Below are positions 52,313 to 61,956 of a stretch of 64,000 bases of DNA, one piece after another. Both the position numbers and the translations under genes were made by a program. The DNA is taken from NCBI GenBank assembly GCA_902476355.1, contig CABSCS010000001.1:53241-117240 (forward strand), written 5' to 3'. The notes under the pieces are model-generated. The model did no database searches. It saw only the letters and a list, made by a program, of their open reading frames with translations, and was not told the origin of the DNA. Source of the DNA: UMGS2069 sp900557585 (GTDB taxonomy: Bacteria > Bacillota > Clostridia > Christensenellales > UBA1242). Within the stretch, counting starts at the first letter, position 1, and each line of letters begins with the position of its first letter.

Positions 52313-54070
52313 TCATTTTGAAAATTTACTGTCAACTTTAATATTTTTTGGAGTTTGTGTGGTGGTTTTTTCTTCTTTAACAGTGTTGTTTTCAACAATA
52401 AAATGTTTATTGGTAAGTTCAGGAAAAAGGTTTAGCGCAGAAAAAATTATTATTGTTTTTTCTTTTTTCAGTGTTTTTAAAATTGAAAATATTGTTTGTT
52501 TTTCTTGGTCGGTTAGTGCTGGTGGAAATTCATAGAACAATATCACATCAGAAGACGCCAAAACTGCGCGAGCAATTGAAAGTTGAAATTTTTCAAATGT
52601 TGACAATCCGTTTTCGTTGTCTTGAATCAAGGTTTGATAGGTGTTTGGAAGGCTCATGATTTTGTCATGAAGTTTGGCGATTTTGCAGGCTTCAACAATT
52701 TTTCTTTTGCTTTGTGAGATAAGTTTTAAATTTTGTTCAATTGTTCCGGTATAGAAATATGGTTTTGCGGTTACATAGTTTACAAAAGAAACATAGCGTT
52801 CTTGTGAAAAATCATAAATGTTTATGGTGTCAAGAGTAATTGTTCCGGTGTCTGGACGAATGCCTCGGCGAAGCATGTAAAATATTGCACGTTTTCCACA
52901 TCCTTTTTCTCCTTGAAAAAGTGCAACTTGGTGTTGCAAAATTTGTGCAAAAAATGGTTTTATGGTTCCAAGAGTTTTGTTTGGTTTGTCTTCGCTTGAA
53001 TATGAAACAAACGAAAATGTAATTGCTCCATCAATGTCGGTTTCGGTGTTTTTTCCAAATTCGATGAACTCTTTTTGAGGCATTTCAAGAAGCGATTTCA
53101 CCCTCATGGCGTTTATGGCGCTTTCTTCAATGTCTTCTGAAATATTGCAAAAACACATGATTTTGTCTATTGCCGAAGTGAGATAGGGAACAAGAACCAA
53201 AAATATTGTAAGGTTGATTGTGCCATGGCAGACAAGTTTTGAAAGATAGAGGGTTAAAACAAAAACAACGCTTGTATAGAAAAGATAAATAAAGTTATCG
53301 CGAAAAGATTTGAGCCTTGTTCGCTTTTTATATTGTTTGATTATGCTTGAAACATTTTCGCTGTAACGATTTTTTAAACTGCTTTTAAGGTTGAAGTCTT
53401 GACCAATGATTCGGTTTTGAATAATGTCGGAAAAGGTTTCTGAAAGTTTGTCGCGCTCACCAAGAATGCTCAAATTTCTTTTTGCAATGCCACGACTTAC
53501 AAAGTGAATGAGAAGATAAATTGCAAGCGAGCAGGCAAGAATTGTGAGTCCAACATAAAGGCTGTTTAAAAACATGATGACAAGCAGAATTATAAACTCG
53601 AAAAGACAGGAAAATTTGATTGAAGAAAAATCGCAAAAATCTGAAAGAGGAATGGTGTTGTTAGAAATAATGTTTATAAGTTTTTCCCGGCTACTATAAA
53701 CAAAGTTGCTGTCGTCGGCAGAAAAAACTTTTTCAAAAACTTTATTTTGAATTTTTGGATAGATGTGTGAAAGTTGCTTGCTGTCTAGCAAATATTGAAT
53801 GTGCCAACAAATTGCATAAAGTGCAAGAAGCACGAAACTTGCAACAATATTTTTTGTTGCGCCCTCTTGGTCAAAAACAACAAGACTTGAGATTGCATTT
53901 GCAGAAGGAACGCTTGAAACAACCTTGAAAACACTTGCAAGAAAGGCAAAAAAGAATTGGAAAAACCAAACAAGATTGTTTGGTTTTGCAACGCTATACC
54001 ACATTTTAATGTTTTTTGCACTTCTCATGCATTTATTATTTGCTTTCTTTTGTGGTTTTATATCACCCAT
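52313..54070 (-). CDS. Degenerate ABC exporter-like protein (probable pseudo-ATPase)
   Basis: 585 residues in the layout of an ABC exporter half-transporter: about six hydrophobic helices (residues about 30-300) and a C-terminal nucleotide-binding domain. Every catalytic motif is altered. Walker A is GEKGCGKRA (Arg where Ser/Thr binds magnesium), the signature is LSTFEKFQ instead of LSGGQ, Walker B is VILFYEFPPALTD (the Asp is Tyr), and the H-loop His is missing (IIIFSALNL). The reading frame is nevertheless intact over its full length, so it is not a simple decaying pseudogene. No partner ABC gene is adjacent. It may be a non-hydrolysing partner of another exporter or serve a structural or regulatory role. 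No clear ribosome site precedes the ATG, so the start is uncertain. Confidence 0.85.
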   Translation of the reverse strand: MGDIKPQKKANNKCMRSAKNIKMWYSVAKPNNLVWFFQFFFAFLASVFKVVSSVPSANAISSLVVFDQEGATKNIVASFVLLALYAICWHIQYLLDSKQLSHIYPKIQNKVFEKVFSADDSNFVYSSREKLINIISNNTIPLSDFCDFSSIKFSCLFEFIILLVIMFLNSLYVGLTILACSLAIYLLIHFVSRGIAKRNLSILGERDKLSETFSDIIQNRIIGQDFNLKSSLKNRYSENVSSIIKQYKKRTRLKSFRDNFIYLFYTSVVFVLTLYLSKLVCHGTINLTIFLVLVPYLTSAIDKIMCFCNISEDIEESAINAMRVKSLLEMPQKEFIEFGKNTETDIDGAITFSFVSYSSEDKPNKTLGTIKPFFAQILQHQVALFQGEKGCGKRAIFYMLRRGIRPDTGTITLDTINIYDFSQERYVSFVNYVTAKPYFYTGTIEQNLKLISQSKRKIVEACKIAKLHDKIMSLPNTYQTLIQDNENGLSTFEKFQLSIARAVLASSDVILFYEFPPALTDQEKQTIFSILKTLKKEKTIIIFSALNLFPELTNKHFIVENNTVKEEKTTTQTPKNIKVDSKFSK

Positions 54071-54148
54071 GAGTGAACTTTTAAAAGACTTACATATATA
54101 TTATATATGTATAAATATTGTATTTTTATTAAATTATATGCAATTTTA

Positions 54149-54177
54149 TTGCCATGCATAAAAAATTATGTTATAAT
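54149..54177 (+). promoter_or_regulatory. Promoter of the dCMP deaminase / giant modular protein operon
   Basis: -35 TTGCCA (54149-54154), 17-base spacer, -10 TATAAT (54172-54177) with an upstream TG (extended -10). Confidence 0.8.
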
Positions 54178-54240
54178 TTAATAATCAAATTAGAGCCACT
54201 TTTATCATGCCCAATTTGAAAAACACATTAAGGAGCATTT

Positions 54241-54705
54241 ATGAAATCTGAAATCAATCAAAAATGGGACAAAAGATTTATGGATATGGCAGGTCTTGTT
54301 GGTTCTTGGAGTTCTTGCATTCGTGAAAACAGACAAGTTGGAGCGGTGATAACAAAAAACCACAGAATTGTTTCAACAGGATATAATGGTGCTCCTGCTG
54401 GTGTAAAAAACTGCAAAGAACGCGGGGTTTGTTTGCGTGACCAACTTCACATTAAAAGCGGAACAATGCTTGAAATGTGCATTGGAATGTGCGCAGAACA
54501 AAACGCAATTGCCCAAGCGGCAAAAATGGGAGTTTCTGTTGATGGCGGAACAATTTATGTAACTCATCGCCCATGCCCAGTTTGCACCCGAATGATTATC
54601 AATGCAGGAATCAAAAGAATCGTTTATAAAGATGAGTATCCAAACGACTTCTCTCTTCAACTTATCAAAGAAGCCGGAATTGAACTTGATCATTTCGAGG
54701 GTTAA
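54241..54705 (+). CDS. dCMP deaminase family protein (ComEB-like)
   Basis: 154 residues. The family converts dCMP to dUMP, feeding thymidylate synthesis, in the cytoplasm. The zinc site is present as GMCAEQNA and RPCPVC; the first ligand is Cys rather than the His usual for dCMP deaminases (HAE). The catalytic Glu is kept. The upstream part has GYNGAPAGVKNC, typical of the family and its nucleotide pocket, and the C terminus has IVYKDEYPND. AAGGAG lies 5 bases before the ATG. It shares a promoter with the 2,304-residue gene, 3 bases downstream. Cytidine or tRNA deaminase activity is less likely given length and motifs. Confidence 0.85.
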   Translation: MKSEINQKWDKRFMDMAGLVGSWSSCIRENRQVGAVITKNHRIVSTGYNGAPAGVKNCKERGVCLRDQLHIKSGTMLEMCIGMCAEQNAIAQAAKMGVSVDGGTIYVTHRPCPVCTRMIINAGIKRIVYKDEYPNDFSLQLIKEAGIELDHFEG

Positions 54706-54708
54706 TAT

Positions 54709-57700
54709 ATGAAAAAATTTCTATCCTATGTTTTAACATTTGTCATAATGTTCATGCTGTCAGCAACTGGAACAATTTGGCTTGCTAAAACAGCAAACAA
54801 TACTAACAACAACAATTTCGTTCCAGACGGTGGAAACCAAGGTGGCGCAGAACAAACCAGTTTCTTCTCTGGAATTTTGTCAACATTCAATGAACACAAA
54901 CAATTTAACATTTCGGGTGACATTGAAGTTGAATATGACAACAAAAATATTAACCTTTCGATTTTTGCAAGTGTTGACATTCAAGACCAAACAAACATTA
55001 AAGTTGATGCACTTTTGAAAACTCAAATTGATGGCAGAACTTTTGCAGTTTCAGTTATCTATTATAACAGCACAATATTTGTTTCATTCAACAACGTGAG
55101 TGTAAAGGCAGAGGTGAAAAATCTTGCAGACCTTGGCACAAAACTTCTTGACCTTTTCCCAGAACTTAAACAAAAAGTTGGTGAAGCAGACCTTTCTGCA
55201 AAAATGGAAGAAATGCTTCCTTCGCTTATGGGAGCACTCAACAACCCTGTTGAAGAAACTCTTCCAAACGGAGACAAGAAAAATACAATCGACTTTGAAA
55301 ACCTTGCGGTTGCGTCAATTATAACCGACAGTGAGGGAATGATTAAAGGTGCCGATGTTTCAACCTATGAACTTTATGGCATCAAAGCAAACCTTTCTCT
55401 TTCAATTGCTTTTTCAGACAGCGTTGTTATTGAAAATCCAGAAACAAGACTTGTAAAGAAAAACTATCTTGAACTTTCTCGTGTCATGAACATTGTTTCA
55501 GACATGAAGAATTGGCAAAACTTTGAAACAAATGTATACTTGTCGCTTTCTTCAACCTATGGAGATTTCGATTTTGGATTCAATGTTCTTTCAAGAATCA
55601 AAGACAATGCGTTCATGGTGAAAATGAACTCTTCATCTGAAAGAAAACTTGAAAACATGTTTGTCAAATTTATTAATAACAATGCCTATGTTTGCTTTGG
55701 CGATGTGAAAATTTTGATTTCCGACGAACTTGTGAACCTTGCGGGGAACAAGATTCAAGACCTTGTTTCAAAATTTATTGGAACAAACGGAAAGTTTGCG
55801 TTTAATGATGAGTTGATTTCAAGCCTTACAGAAAAAGCAAAAGGCGTGAACATTTCAAACATTTTTGAAATTTTAGACAAAATCAAAAAACTTGAAGTTT
55901 CAAACGACAAACTTGTTTTGGACACTGAATATGGAATTGTTACAGTTTCACTTTCAGATTCTAAAATTGAAAACATTGTTGCTTCTTTCAAATATAAAGA
56001 AAATCAAATTTCATTTGAAATCAGTTTTGAAAAATCTGAAAAAGAAATTTCGGCTGAAAACAAAGAAGAATATTTCAACTTATATGAATTAGCAAAAGAA
56101 AATGCTAAATTTTACAGTTCTTCAGCATTCGACATTAAAGCAAATCTTGAACTTTTGAAAAACAGTGACAGAGTTGCTTTGCTTTCTGGAAATGTTGCAT
56201 TTGATTTCAGAAAACCATATTTAAACACAAATCTTATGCTTGACATTGGTCAAGAGTTCAACATTTCTGCAATCTATGAGGGCGACACTGCCTATGTTCA
56301 AATTGACAATGTTTTTGTAAAGATGAACAAAGCAGATTTTATAAAACTTCTTGACGAATTTAACGTTGAAAACAACATTGAAGAAAAGAAACAAGAAACC
56401 CTTGAAAAACTTAGAAACGAACTTCAAAAACAATTTGAAAACATGAAGTTTGAAGACATCAAAGAAAAACTTGATGCAATCAAAGAAGTGAAAATCAATG
56501 CTTCTGGAATTGAAGTTTCGGTTGACCTTTCAGTTTTCGGACTTTCTGGAATTGGACATTTTGTTTTAAACATTGAAAAAAACATTGTTTCAGACATCTA
56601 TCTTGAAAACTTTGGTTTCAATGAATATGTCGTTTCGGGAGAGATTGAAGTTCTTTCAAACACAATTTCTGAAAAAGAATTTGACAAAACAAAATATCTT
56701 GATGCATATGCACTTTATCAAAATGTAAAGAGCCTTCAAAGTTTGAACGAGGCAAAAGCAAGTGTTGTTCTTTCTTCTGTTTTAGAGGGCAACCGCGTTT
56801 CACTTTCTGCAACTGTTGGAATGAACAAAGCAAGCGAATATTTGTTTGCAAACGGAAAATTGACCTTGAATGGCGAAAAATATGATTTTGATGTTCAAGC
56901 ATTTGAAAAACAAATCTATGCAAAACTTCAAAACATTTTGGTGAAGTTCAATCTTGATTGGATTAAAGAACTTGCTGGCGGAATGGTGAATAAAGAGCAA
57001 GCAACAAAAATGGTGAATGGCTTGCTTGAAAAACTCAAATCATATTTGCCAGAAAACTTGCAATCATTTGATGTTTCACTTTTGCAAAGTGTTAAAGATT
57101 TCAAAATCAACACAAACGAAATCTATGCAAAACTTGATGGCAACATTTTGGGGCTTTCAACAGATATCACATTTAAAATTGAAATCAGAAACAATCAAAT
57201 TTCTTCGTTTGAACTTTTGAACTTTATCACAAAAGAGGGCAACGAAGTTTCTGTGAAAGCAAACTTCTATTTCACAAGTGTTAAACCTGCAAATGTTGAA
57301 AAAGAAAAATATCTTGATGTTGAAACACTTTTAAACAATGTTTTAAACACTCTTGAATCAGACAAACTTAATGCCAACATCTCTGCATCGCTTTATAGCA
57401 AAGATGGAGCATACTATAACAAAGAATATGACTTTGTTGTTGCTTTAAACAAACAAAAAACAGCATATGAAAACAACATGTTTGCGCTTATCGAAGCAGT
57501 TTATCAAGGAAAGAAAATTTCTCTTGAAACAATTTTGCAAGATAACACAATCTATGCAAACCTTAACAATTTCAAAGTTAAAGTTGCAACCGACAAGATT
57601 TTGGAAACTGTTCACACAATTTTGCAAAAGTTTGGAAAAGACCAAAATCAATATAACAACATCATTTCAAAAGTAATTGACATTTTGAATTGTGGAAGTA

Positions 57701-60700
57701 TTAAAGAGATTCTTTCAGACCTTGACATTGATCTTGGCAGTGGCAACATGAAAGAAAAACTCAACATTTCAAAACTTGCAGAAAGCATTTTGAATGCACA
57801 AATCAATGCAAACAAAATTGTTCTTGTTTTGGAAGATGGCACAATTGAAAACTTGCCAGAACTTCAAATTGAAATTGACCTTGATAACTCTGCACTTTCA
57901 AAAATCAAAATTGACAAGTTCGAATTTGAAAATGGTGCAGTTGACATTGATGTGAAGTTTGACACAGCCGAAAAACAAATCAAAACTCTTGGCACAAGCG
58001 AGAAAGAAGAATATATCAGACTTGACCGTTTGGCAGACCTTGCTGTTTCAACCTATGAAACTTTGAAAAACAAAGTTATCAGCGGAACAATGCACATTGA
58101 CTTTATCTTTGGTGGAGAACACAACATTGTTCTTGCTGAATATGGAATCAAATATATTTCAGAAGAAAACCGTTTGAGCGGATATATCAAAGCATCATTC
58201 AACGGCGTGACACTCAATGTGTTCTATGTTGACAGCGTGTTCTATGTTGACTTTGGCGGTGTGAACAACAATGCCGACAACCGTTTGCAAATTAAAGCCG
58301 AGTTTAACGAACTTAATGACGTTTTGGCATATATCAAAGGAAAGACCGGTCTTGAAATTGACATTGACTTTAATGAAATCCGCGATGTTCTTGCTGGCGT
58401 GAAAGACATTGAAGTTGACTTTGAACAAATCCGAGACATGGTGTTTGGTCTTGACCTTGGCTTTGTTGAAAGCGCAGAGTTTGGCGAAAGCAGTTTTGAA
58501 GCAAACTTTAAAGGCGACCTTTCAATCTTTATCAACTTTAAAGAAACCGTTCATCAAGTTGTGTTCAAAACTGGCGTTGTTGTTGCGCAGATCAACTGTG
58601 AAAACTTCAACGACTTTGCTTTTGACTCTCTTGACAAAACAACCTATAATTCATACACAGTCATCACAAATGCGGTTGACAGCGTGATGAACACATTAAA
58701 AACTCAACCTCTCGAATTTTTCGCAAACCTTGGGGTTTATAAAAATTCTGAACTCAACTTTAATGTTGATGCAGGATATCAAGATGAAATCTTGCTTCTT
58801 AACATTAAAGGAATGAAGATTCAAATTCAAAGACAAAAACTTGCTGAAATTTTGTCATATGCTCTTTCAAGCATGGGCATTGACCCAAGTATCATTTCAT
58901 TTATCGGAAATGTTTCAGACGCAAAAGACCTTGACACAGACAACCTTCAAGAACTTGTTCCTGAACTTAACCTTGGAAACCCATTTGCAATGCTCAAATT
59001 CCTTAAAGGAATTGTGTTTAAAGAGGGTGTGTTCGAAATTGAAATTGACAGCAAACTTCTTGGAAACGAAAACGCATCAGACATGAAAATTTCTCTTGAA
59101 GCCGCAAACAACTGGATTTCAAGTTTGAAAGTTTCAAATGTGTTTGTGAAAGCCGACACAGCACTTAACATTTCACTTGTGTTTGAAAGAAGAATCAACG
59201 AAAGTTATTCAAACTATATCGACCTTTCAAACAGTGCCGACCTTGTGAAAGCGTTCGTTAACACTTCTGCACTCAACGAATATCGCATCACCGGAAACAT
59301 TAAACTTGGCGTTGGAAGCACCGACCTTAAAAATGTATATGTAAAGGTTGACGCAAGAGTTATTCTTGACGAAAACAAAAACCCAATTGTTCAAGTTGAC
59401 GTTTCTAACTATCCACTTATCGGTTTTGTGAACGGAAAGAACACCAACGGTGTTGGTGGAATCACTGGCTCAACACAAAGAGCAAGAACAATTTCTGTTT
59501 ACTATAAAGACGGACAAATGCTTCTTAAAACAAGCGACGAAAAGTGGGCAGCATATAAGAAGTATGACCGCGTAACAAGAATTGAACCATCATATTTGAT
59601 GAACAATTTGAAATATTATATGCAATGGCTTCTTGGCTTTGAAGATTATATTCAAGACAAAATCAACAGCGCAATTGACACTTCAAATGCAAACAAACAA
59701 CAAGCAACCGACCGCGGAGAACTTGACCTTTCAAACATTATCACCAAATATGAAAAACAAGGCAACACACACCTTCTTGACATCAACATTGGAAAGATTG
59801 CATATAACAACGACATTGGAACTTTGTCAATCAAACTTACAACCGTTAACAATGCGAAAACCAACAATAAAGATTATATTGGATATCTTGATATTGACCT
59901 TGACATGCTTGGCGGAACAATTGTTCTTAAAACAGACGCTGGCAACAAACTTCAACTTGAAAACATTGTTGGTGGCGACTCAACAGTAAGTGTTTCAACC
60001 GCGAAAAGTGAACTTGACGGCGGAACATTTGTGCTTGACGGCGAATATGAAAGAAAAGGTAACGGTTCGTTTGGTCAAACAAACCGCAACTCTGTAACAA
60101 TCACTCTTGACAACAATGGTGGAGTTGGAACAACATCAATTTCTGGCTCGGTTGGAGACAGACTTACACTTCCAGCCCCAACAAAAGTTGTTGACAATGG
60201 CGTTACAAGAGAAACCTATAAATTTGTTGGCTATTATGACGGCAACGGAAAACTTTACACAAGAAATTGTTTCCCAAGACAAAACATCACTCTTTATGCA
60301 AGATTTGAACTTGAAAAAGTTGAAGAATATAGAGCACTTGTTTTGGAGAAAAATAATGGCGAAGAAAATCAAACAATAAGCAAACTTCAAGGCTCTCTTA
60401 TAACAGTTGACGCTCTTGCAGACCATGTTTTTGATAATGGAATTTATCATACAGACTTTACATTTGTTGGTTGGTCACTTGATGGTGAAATAATTGGAAA
60501 GAATGTTACAATCACTCTTTCAGAAAATACAACTCTTGTTGCAGTTTGGAGTGAAAATACAAGATACTATCGCACAATTTCATTTGTTACAAACAATAAC
60601 GAAACAATGAAAGATATAACCAAACTTGAAGGTGAAACACTTGAAATTGTCTCTCTTGATGACTATATTTCATATGACGACAATTATAAATATGTTTATA

Positions 60701-61623
60701 CATTTATTGGTTGGTTTGATAATTCTTCATTTGATGGAGAACAAGTTAAAACATATAATTTTGACAGAGATTTAACAATCTATGCAAAATTTGATTCTGA
60801 ATCATTTGAGATCAGAACAATCAACATTGTTTATGCAGGAAACGTTGTTCACACCGAAAAAGTATTGCTTGGTGAAAAATTTGTTGCACCAAACAAAGAA
60901 ATGTTTAAAGACACAACAATTTATTATAATGAAGATGGACAAGTTTTGACAGACTTGACTGTATATAGCAACGAAACTTGGACAATCAGAAATTATTTTA
61001 ATTATAAGGTTATAAGCACATTTGGTCACAAAATTGGTTCGACTGTTGAAGGAATCAATGAGGTTTATAATGGATATCTCAATGGTGAAACAATAAGCCT
61101 TTCAAGACTTGAAAGAGCAATGACTGTTGGCTCTGAATATGATACTGAATATGAATTTAAGGGTTACAGAATTGTTGAAACTGGCGAAATGATAACATTA
61201 AATTCTAACGAACAAGATTTTGTTCTTCCAACATTTGATGCAACAATTGAAGCCGTTTTCGAAAACATTGAATGGTGCACAATCACATTCAACACATCTT
61301 GGAGTAAACCAAGTGGTTGGAGTGAAAGCAGAACAAGAAAAATTATTCATGACTCATATCCTACAGCAGTTGCATCTGTAAGGGTTAGACGTGGAAGCAG
61401 TGTTGATGTTTCTAAATTTAATTCCACATGTACTGTTAGATATAAAGTTGTTACAATCAGTGGGACATATGACTTCTTTGTTTGGTCTTGGAACTATTCA
61501 GATCCAGATTGCATTTTCAATGTTACACCAAATGATAAAGTTAACAACAGAACAAAACTTACAACAATCACAGTTAACAGCAACACGACTCTTTATGCAA
61601 CATGGAGTGCAACAAAAAGATAA
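54709..61623 (+). CDS. Secreted modular giant protein (eight ~200-residue modules plus InlB-B-type C terminus)
   Basis: 2,304 residues. A signal peptide or anchor covers residues about 4-26, followed by an Asn/Thr linker. From about residue 45 to 1,760 there are about eight diverged modules of 190-230 residues. Later modules open with a helix such as KYLDAYALYQ, KYLDVETLLNN, EYIRLDRLADL or YIDLSNSADL (near residues 252, 455, 661, 867, 1100, 1311, 1501), followed by beta-strand-rich sequence containing 'YANLNNxKVKV/VQIDNVFVKM'-like strands. The module pattern recalls LolA/LppX-type lipoprotein folds, which is only a hypothesis. From about 1,790 to the end come InlB-B/Flg_new-like repeats (ITLDNNGG...FVGYYDGNGK...LYARF; LYATWS at the end), shared in type with the giant protein at 1-29,040. 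There is no LPXTG. Ribosome site GAGGG, 3 bases after the dCMP deaminase stop. Confidence 0.88.
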   Translation: MKKFLSYVLTFVIMFMLSATGTIWLAKTANNTNNNNFVPDGGNQGGAEQTSFFSGILSTFNEHKQFNISGDIEVEYDNKNINLSIFASVDIQDQTNIKVDALLKTQIDGRTFAVSVIYYNSTIFVSFNNVSVKAEVKNLADLGTKLLDLFPELKQKVGEADLSAKMEEMLPSLMGALNNPVEETLPNGDKKNTIDFENLAVASIITDSEGMIKGADVSTYELYGIKANLSLSIAFSDSVVIENPETRLVKKNYLELSRVMNIVSDMKNWQNFETNVYLSLSSTYGDFDFGFNVLSRIKDNAFMVKMNSSSERKLENMFVKFINNNAYVCFGDVKILISDELVNLAGNKIQDLVSKFIGTNGKFAFNDELISSLTEKAKGVNISNIFEILDKIKKLEVSNDKLVLDTEYGIVTVSLSDSKIENIVASFKYKENQISFEISFEKSEKEISAENKEEYFNLYELAKENAKFYSSSAFDIKANLELLKNSDRVALLSGNVAFDFRKPYLNTNLMLDIGQEFNISAIYEGDTAYVQIDNVFVKMNKADFIKLLDEFNVENNIEEKKQETLEKLRNELQKQFENMKFEDIKEKLDAIKEVKINASGIEVSVDLSVFGLSGIGHFVLNIEKNIVSDIYLENFGFNEYVVSGEIEVLSNTISEKEFDKTKYLDAYALYQNVKSLQSLNEAKASVVLSSVLEGNRVSLSATVGMNKASEYLFANGKLTLNGEKYDFDVQAFEKQIYAKLQNILVKFNLDWIKELAGGMVNKEQATKMVNGLLEKLKSYLPENLQSFDVSLLQSVKDFKINTNEIYAKLDGNILGLSTDITFKIEIRNNQISSFELLNFITKEGNEVSVKANFYFTSVKPANVEKEKYLDVETLLNNVLNTLESDKLNANISASLYSKDGAYYNKEYDFVVALNKQKTAYENNMFALIEAVYQGKKISLETILQDNTIYANLNNFKVKVATDKILETVHTILQKFGKDQNQYNNIISKVIDILNCGSIKEILSDLDIDLGSGNMKEKLNISKLAESILNAQINANKIVLVLEDGTIENLPELQIEIDLDNSALSKIKIDKFEFENGAVDIDVKFDTAEKQIKTLGTSEKEEYIRLDRLADLAVSTYETLKNKVISGTMHIDFIFGGEHNIVLAEYGIKYISEENRLSGYIKASFNGVTLNVFYVDSVFYVDFGGVNNNADNRLQIKAEFNELNDVLAYIKGKTGLEIDIDFNEIRDVLAGVKDIEVDFEQIRDMVFGLDLGFVESAEFGESSFEANFKGDLSIFINFKETVHQVVFKTGVVVAQINCENFNDFAFDSLDKTTYNSYTVITNAVDSVMNTLKTQPLEFFANLGVYKNSELNFNVDAGYQDEILLLNIKGMKIQIQRQKLAEILSYALSSMGIDPSIISFIGNVSDAKDLDTDNLQELVPELNLGNPFAMLKFLKGIVFKEGVFEIEIDSKLLGNENASDMKISLEAANNWISSLKVSNVFVKADTALNISLVFERRINESYSNYIDLSNSADLVKAFVNTSALNEYRITGNIKLGVGSTDLKNVYVKVDARVILDENKNPIVQVDVSNYPLIGFVNGKNTNGVGGITGSTQRARTISVYYKDGQMLLKTSDEKWAAYKKYDRVTRIEPSYLMNNLKYYMQWLLGFEDYIQDKINSAIDTSNANKQQATDRGELDLSNIITKYEKQGNTHLLDINIGKIAYNNDIGTLSIKLTTVNNAKTNNKDYIGYLDIDLDMLGGTIVLKTDAGNKLQLENIVGGDSTVSVSTAKSELDGGTFVLDGEYERKGNGSFGQTNRNSVTITLDNNGGVGTTSISGSVGDRLTLPAPTKVVDNGVTRETYKFVGYYDGNGKLYTRNCFPRQNITLYARFELEKVEEYRALVLEKNNGEENQTISKLQGSLITVDALADHVFDNGIYHTDFTFVGWSLDGEIIGKNVTITLSENTTLVAVWSENTRYYRTISFVTNNNETMKDITKLEGETLEIVSLDDYISYDDNYKYVYTFIGWFDNSSFDGEQVKTYNFDRDLTIYAKFDSESFEIRTINIVYAGNVVHTEKVLLGEKFVAPNKEMFKDTTIYYNEDGQVLTDLTVYSNETWTIRNYFNYKVISTFGHKIGSTVEGINEVYNGYLNGETISLSRLERAMTVGSEYDTEYEFKGYRIVETGEMITLNSNEQDFVLPTFDATIEAVFENIEWCTITFNTSWSKPSGWSESRTRKIIHDSYPTAVASVRVRRGSSVDVSKFNSTCTVRYKVVTISGTYDFFVWSWNYSDPDCIFNVTPNDKVNNRTKLTTITVNSNTTLYATWSATKR

Positions 61624-61630
61624 AAACAAA

Positions 61631-61660
61631 AAACTTGAACTTTCGGGTTCAAGTTTTTTT
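61631..61660 (+). terminator. Intrinsic terminator after the modular giant gene
   Basis: 10-bp perfect stem AAACTTGAAC/GTTCAAGTTT, 6-base loop, and T-run. Confidence 0.92.
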
Positions 61661-61732
61661 ATGTCTAGTAATTTTATTTCTAATATTTTTATGTCCAATG
61701 TTTTTATGTGTAATAATTTTTAATGTGACTCA
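61652..61732 (+). repeat. Degenerate 15-bp tandem repeat
   Basis: About five imperfect units of the form TTTTTATGT(C/G)(T/C)AxTAA directly after the terminator. The rest of the gap to 61909 shows no gene and is AT-rich. Confidence 0.4.
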
Positions 61733-61909
61733 TGGTTTAAAAAGACAATCAATAGTGTCAGATTTGCAAATTTATTCATAGTATATGGGTTGTCAAAAGC
61801 CATAAATTTGTTAAAAATCTGAATTATGACTAAAAATTGAGGCGGGCGTATAATATTGATATATATTTATATATAATATATAACATTTTATAAATATGGT
61901 TTAAAAGTT

Positions 61910-61937
61910 TTGAAGATTTTTTGCGTTGTGATAAAAT
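61910..61937 (+). promoter_or_regulatory. Promoter candidate of the SCP2-like/ADH/ALDH operon
   Basis: -35 TTGAAG (61910-61915), 16-base spacer, -10 TAAAAT (61932-61937). A second possible start is the TATAAT at 61849-61854. Confidence 0.45.
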
Positions 61938-61956
61938 ATATAAAGGAGCGAATAAA

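Noticed and set aside
61391..61723. Plus-strand ORF reading the 15-bp repeat as a pentapeptide-like series
   Set aside because: It begins inside the modular giant gene in another frame and runs through the terminator; the five-residue period only mirrors the DNA repeat.
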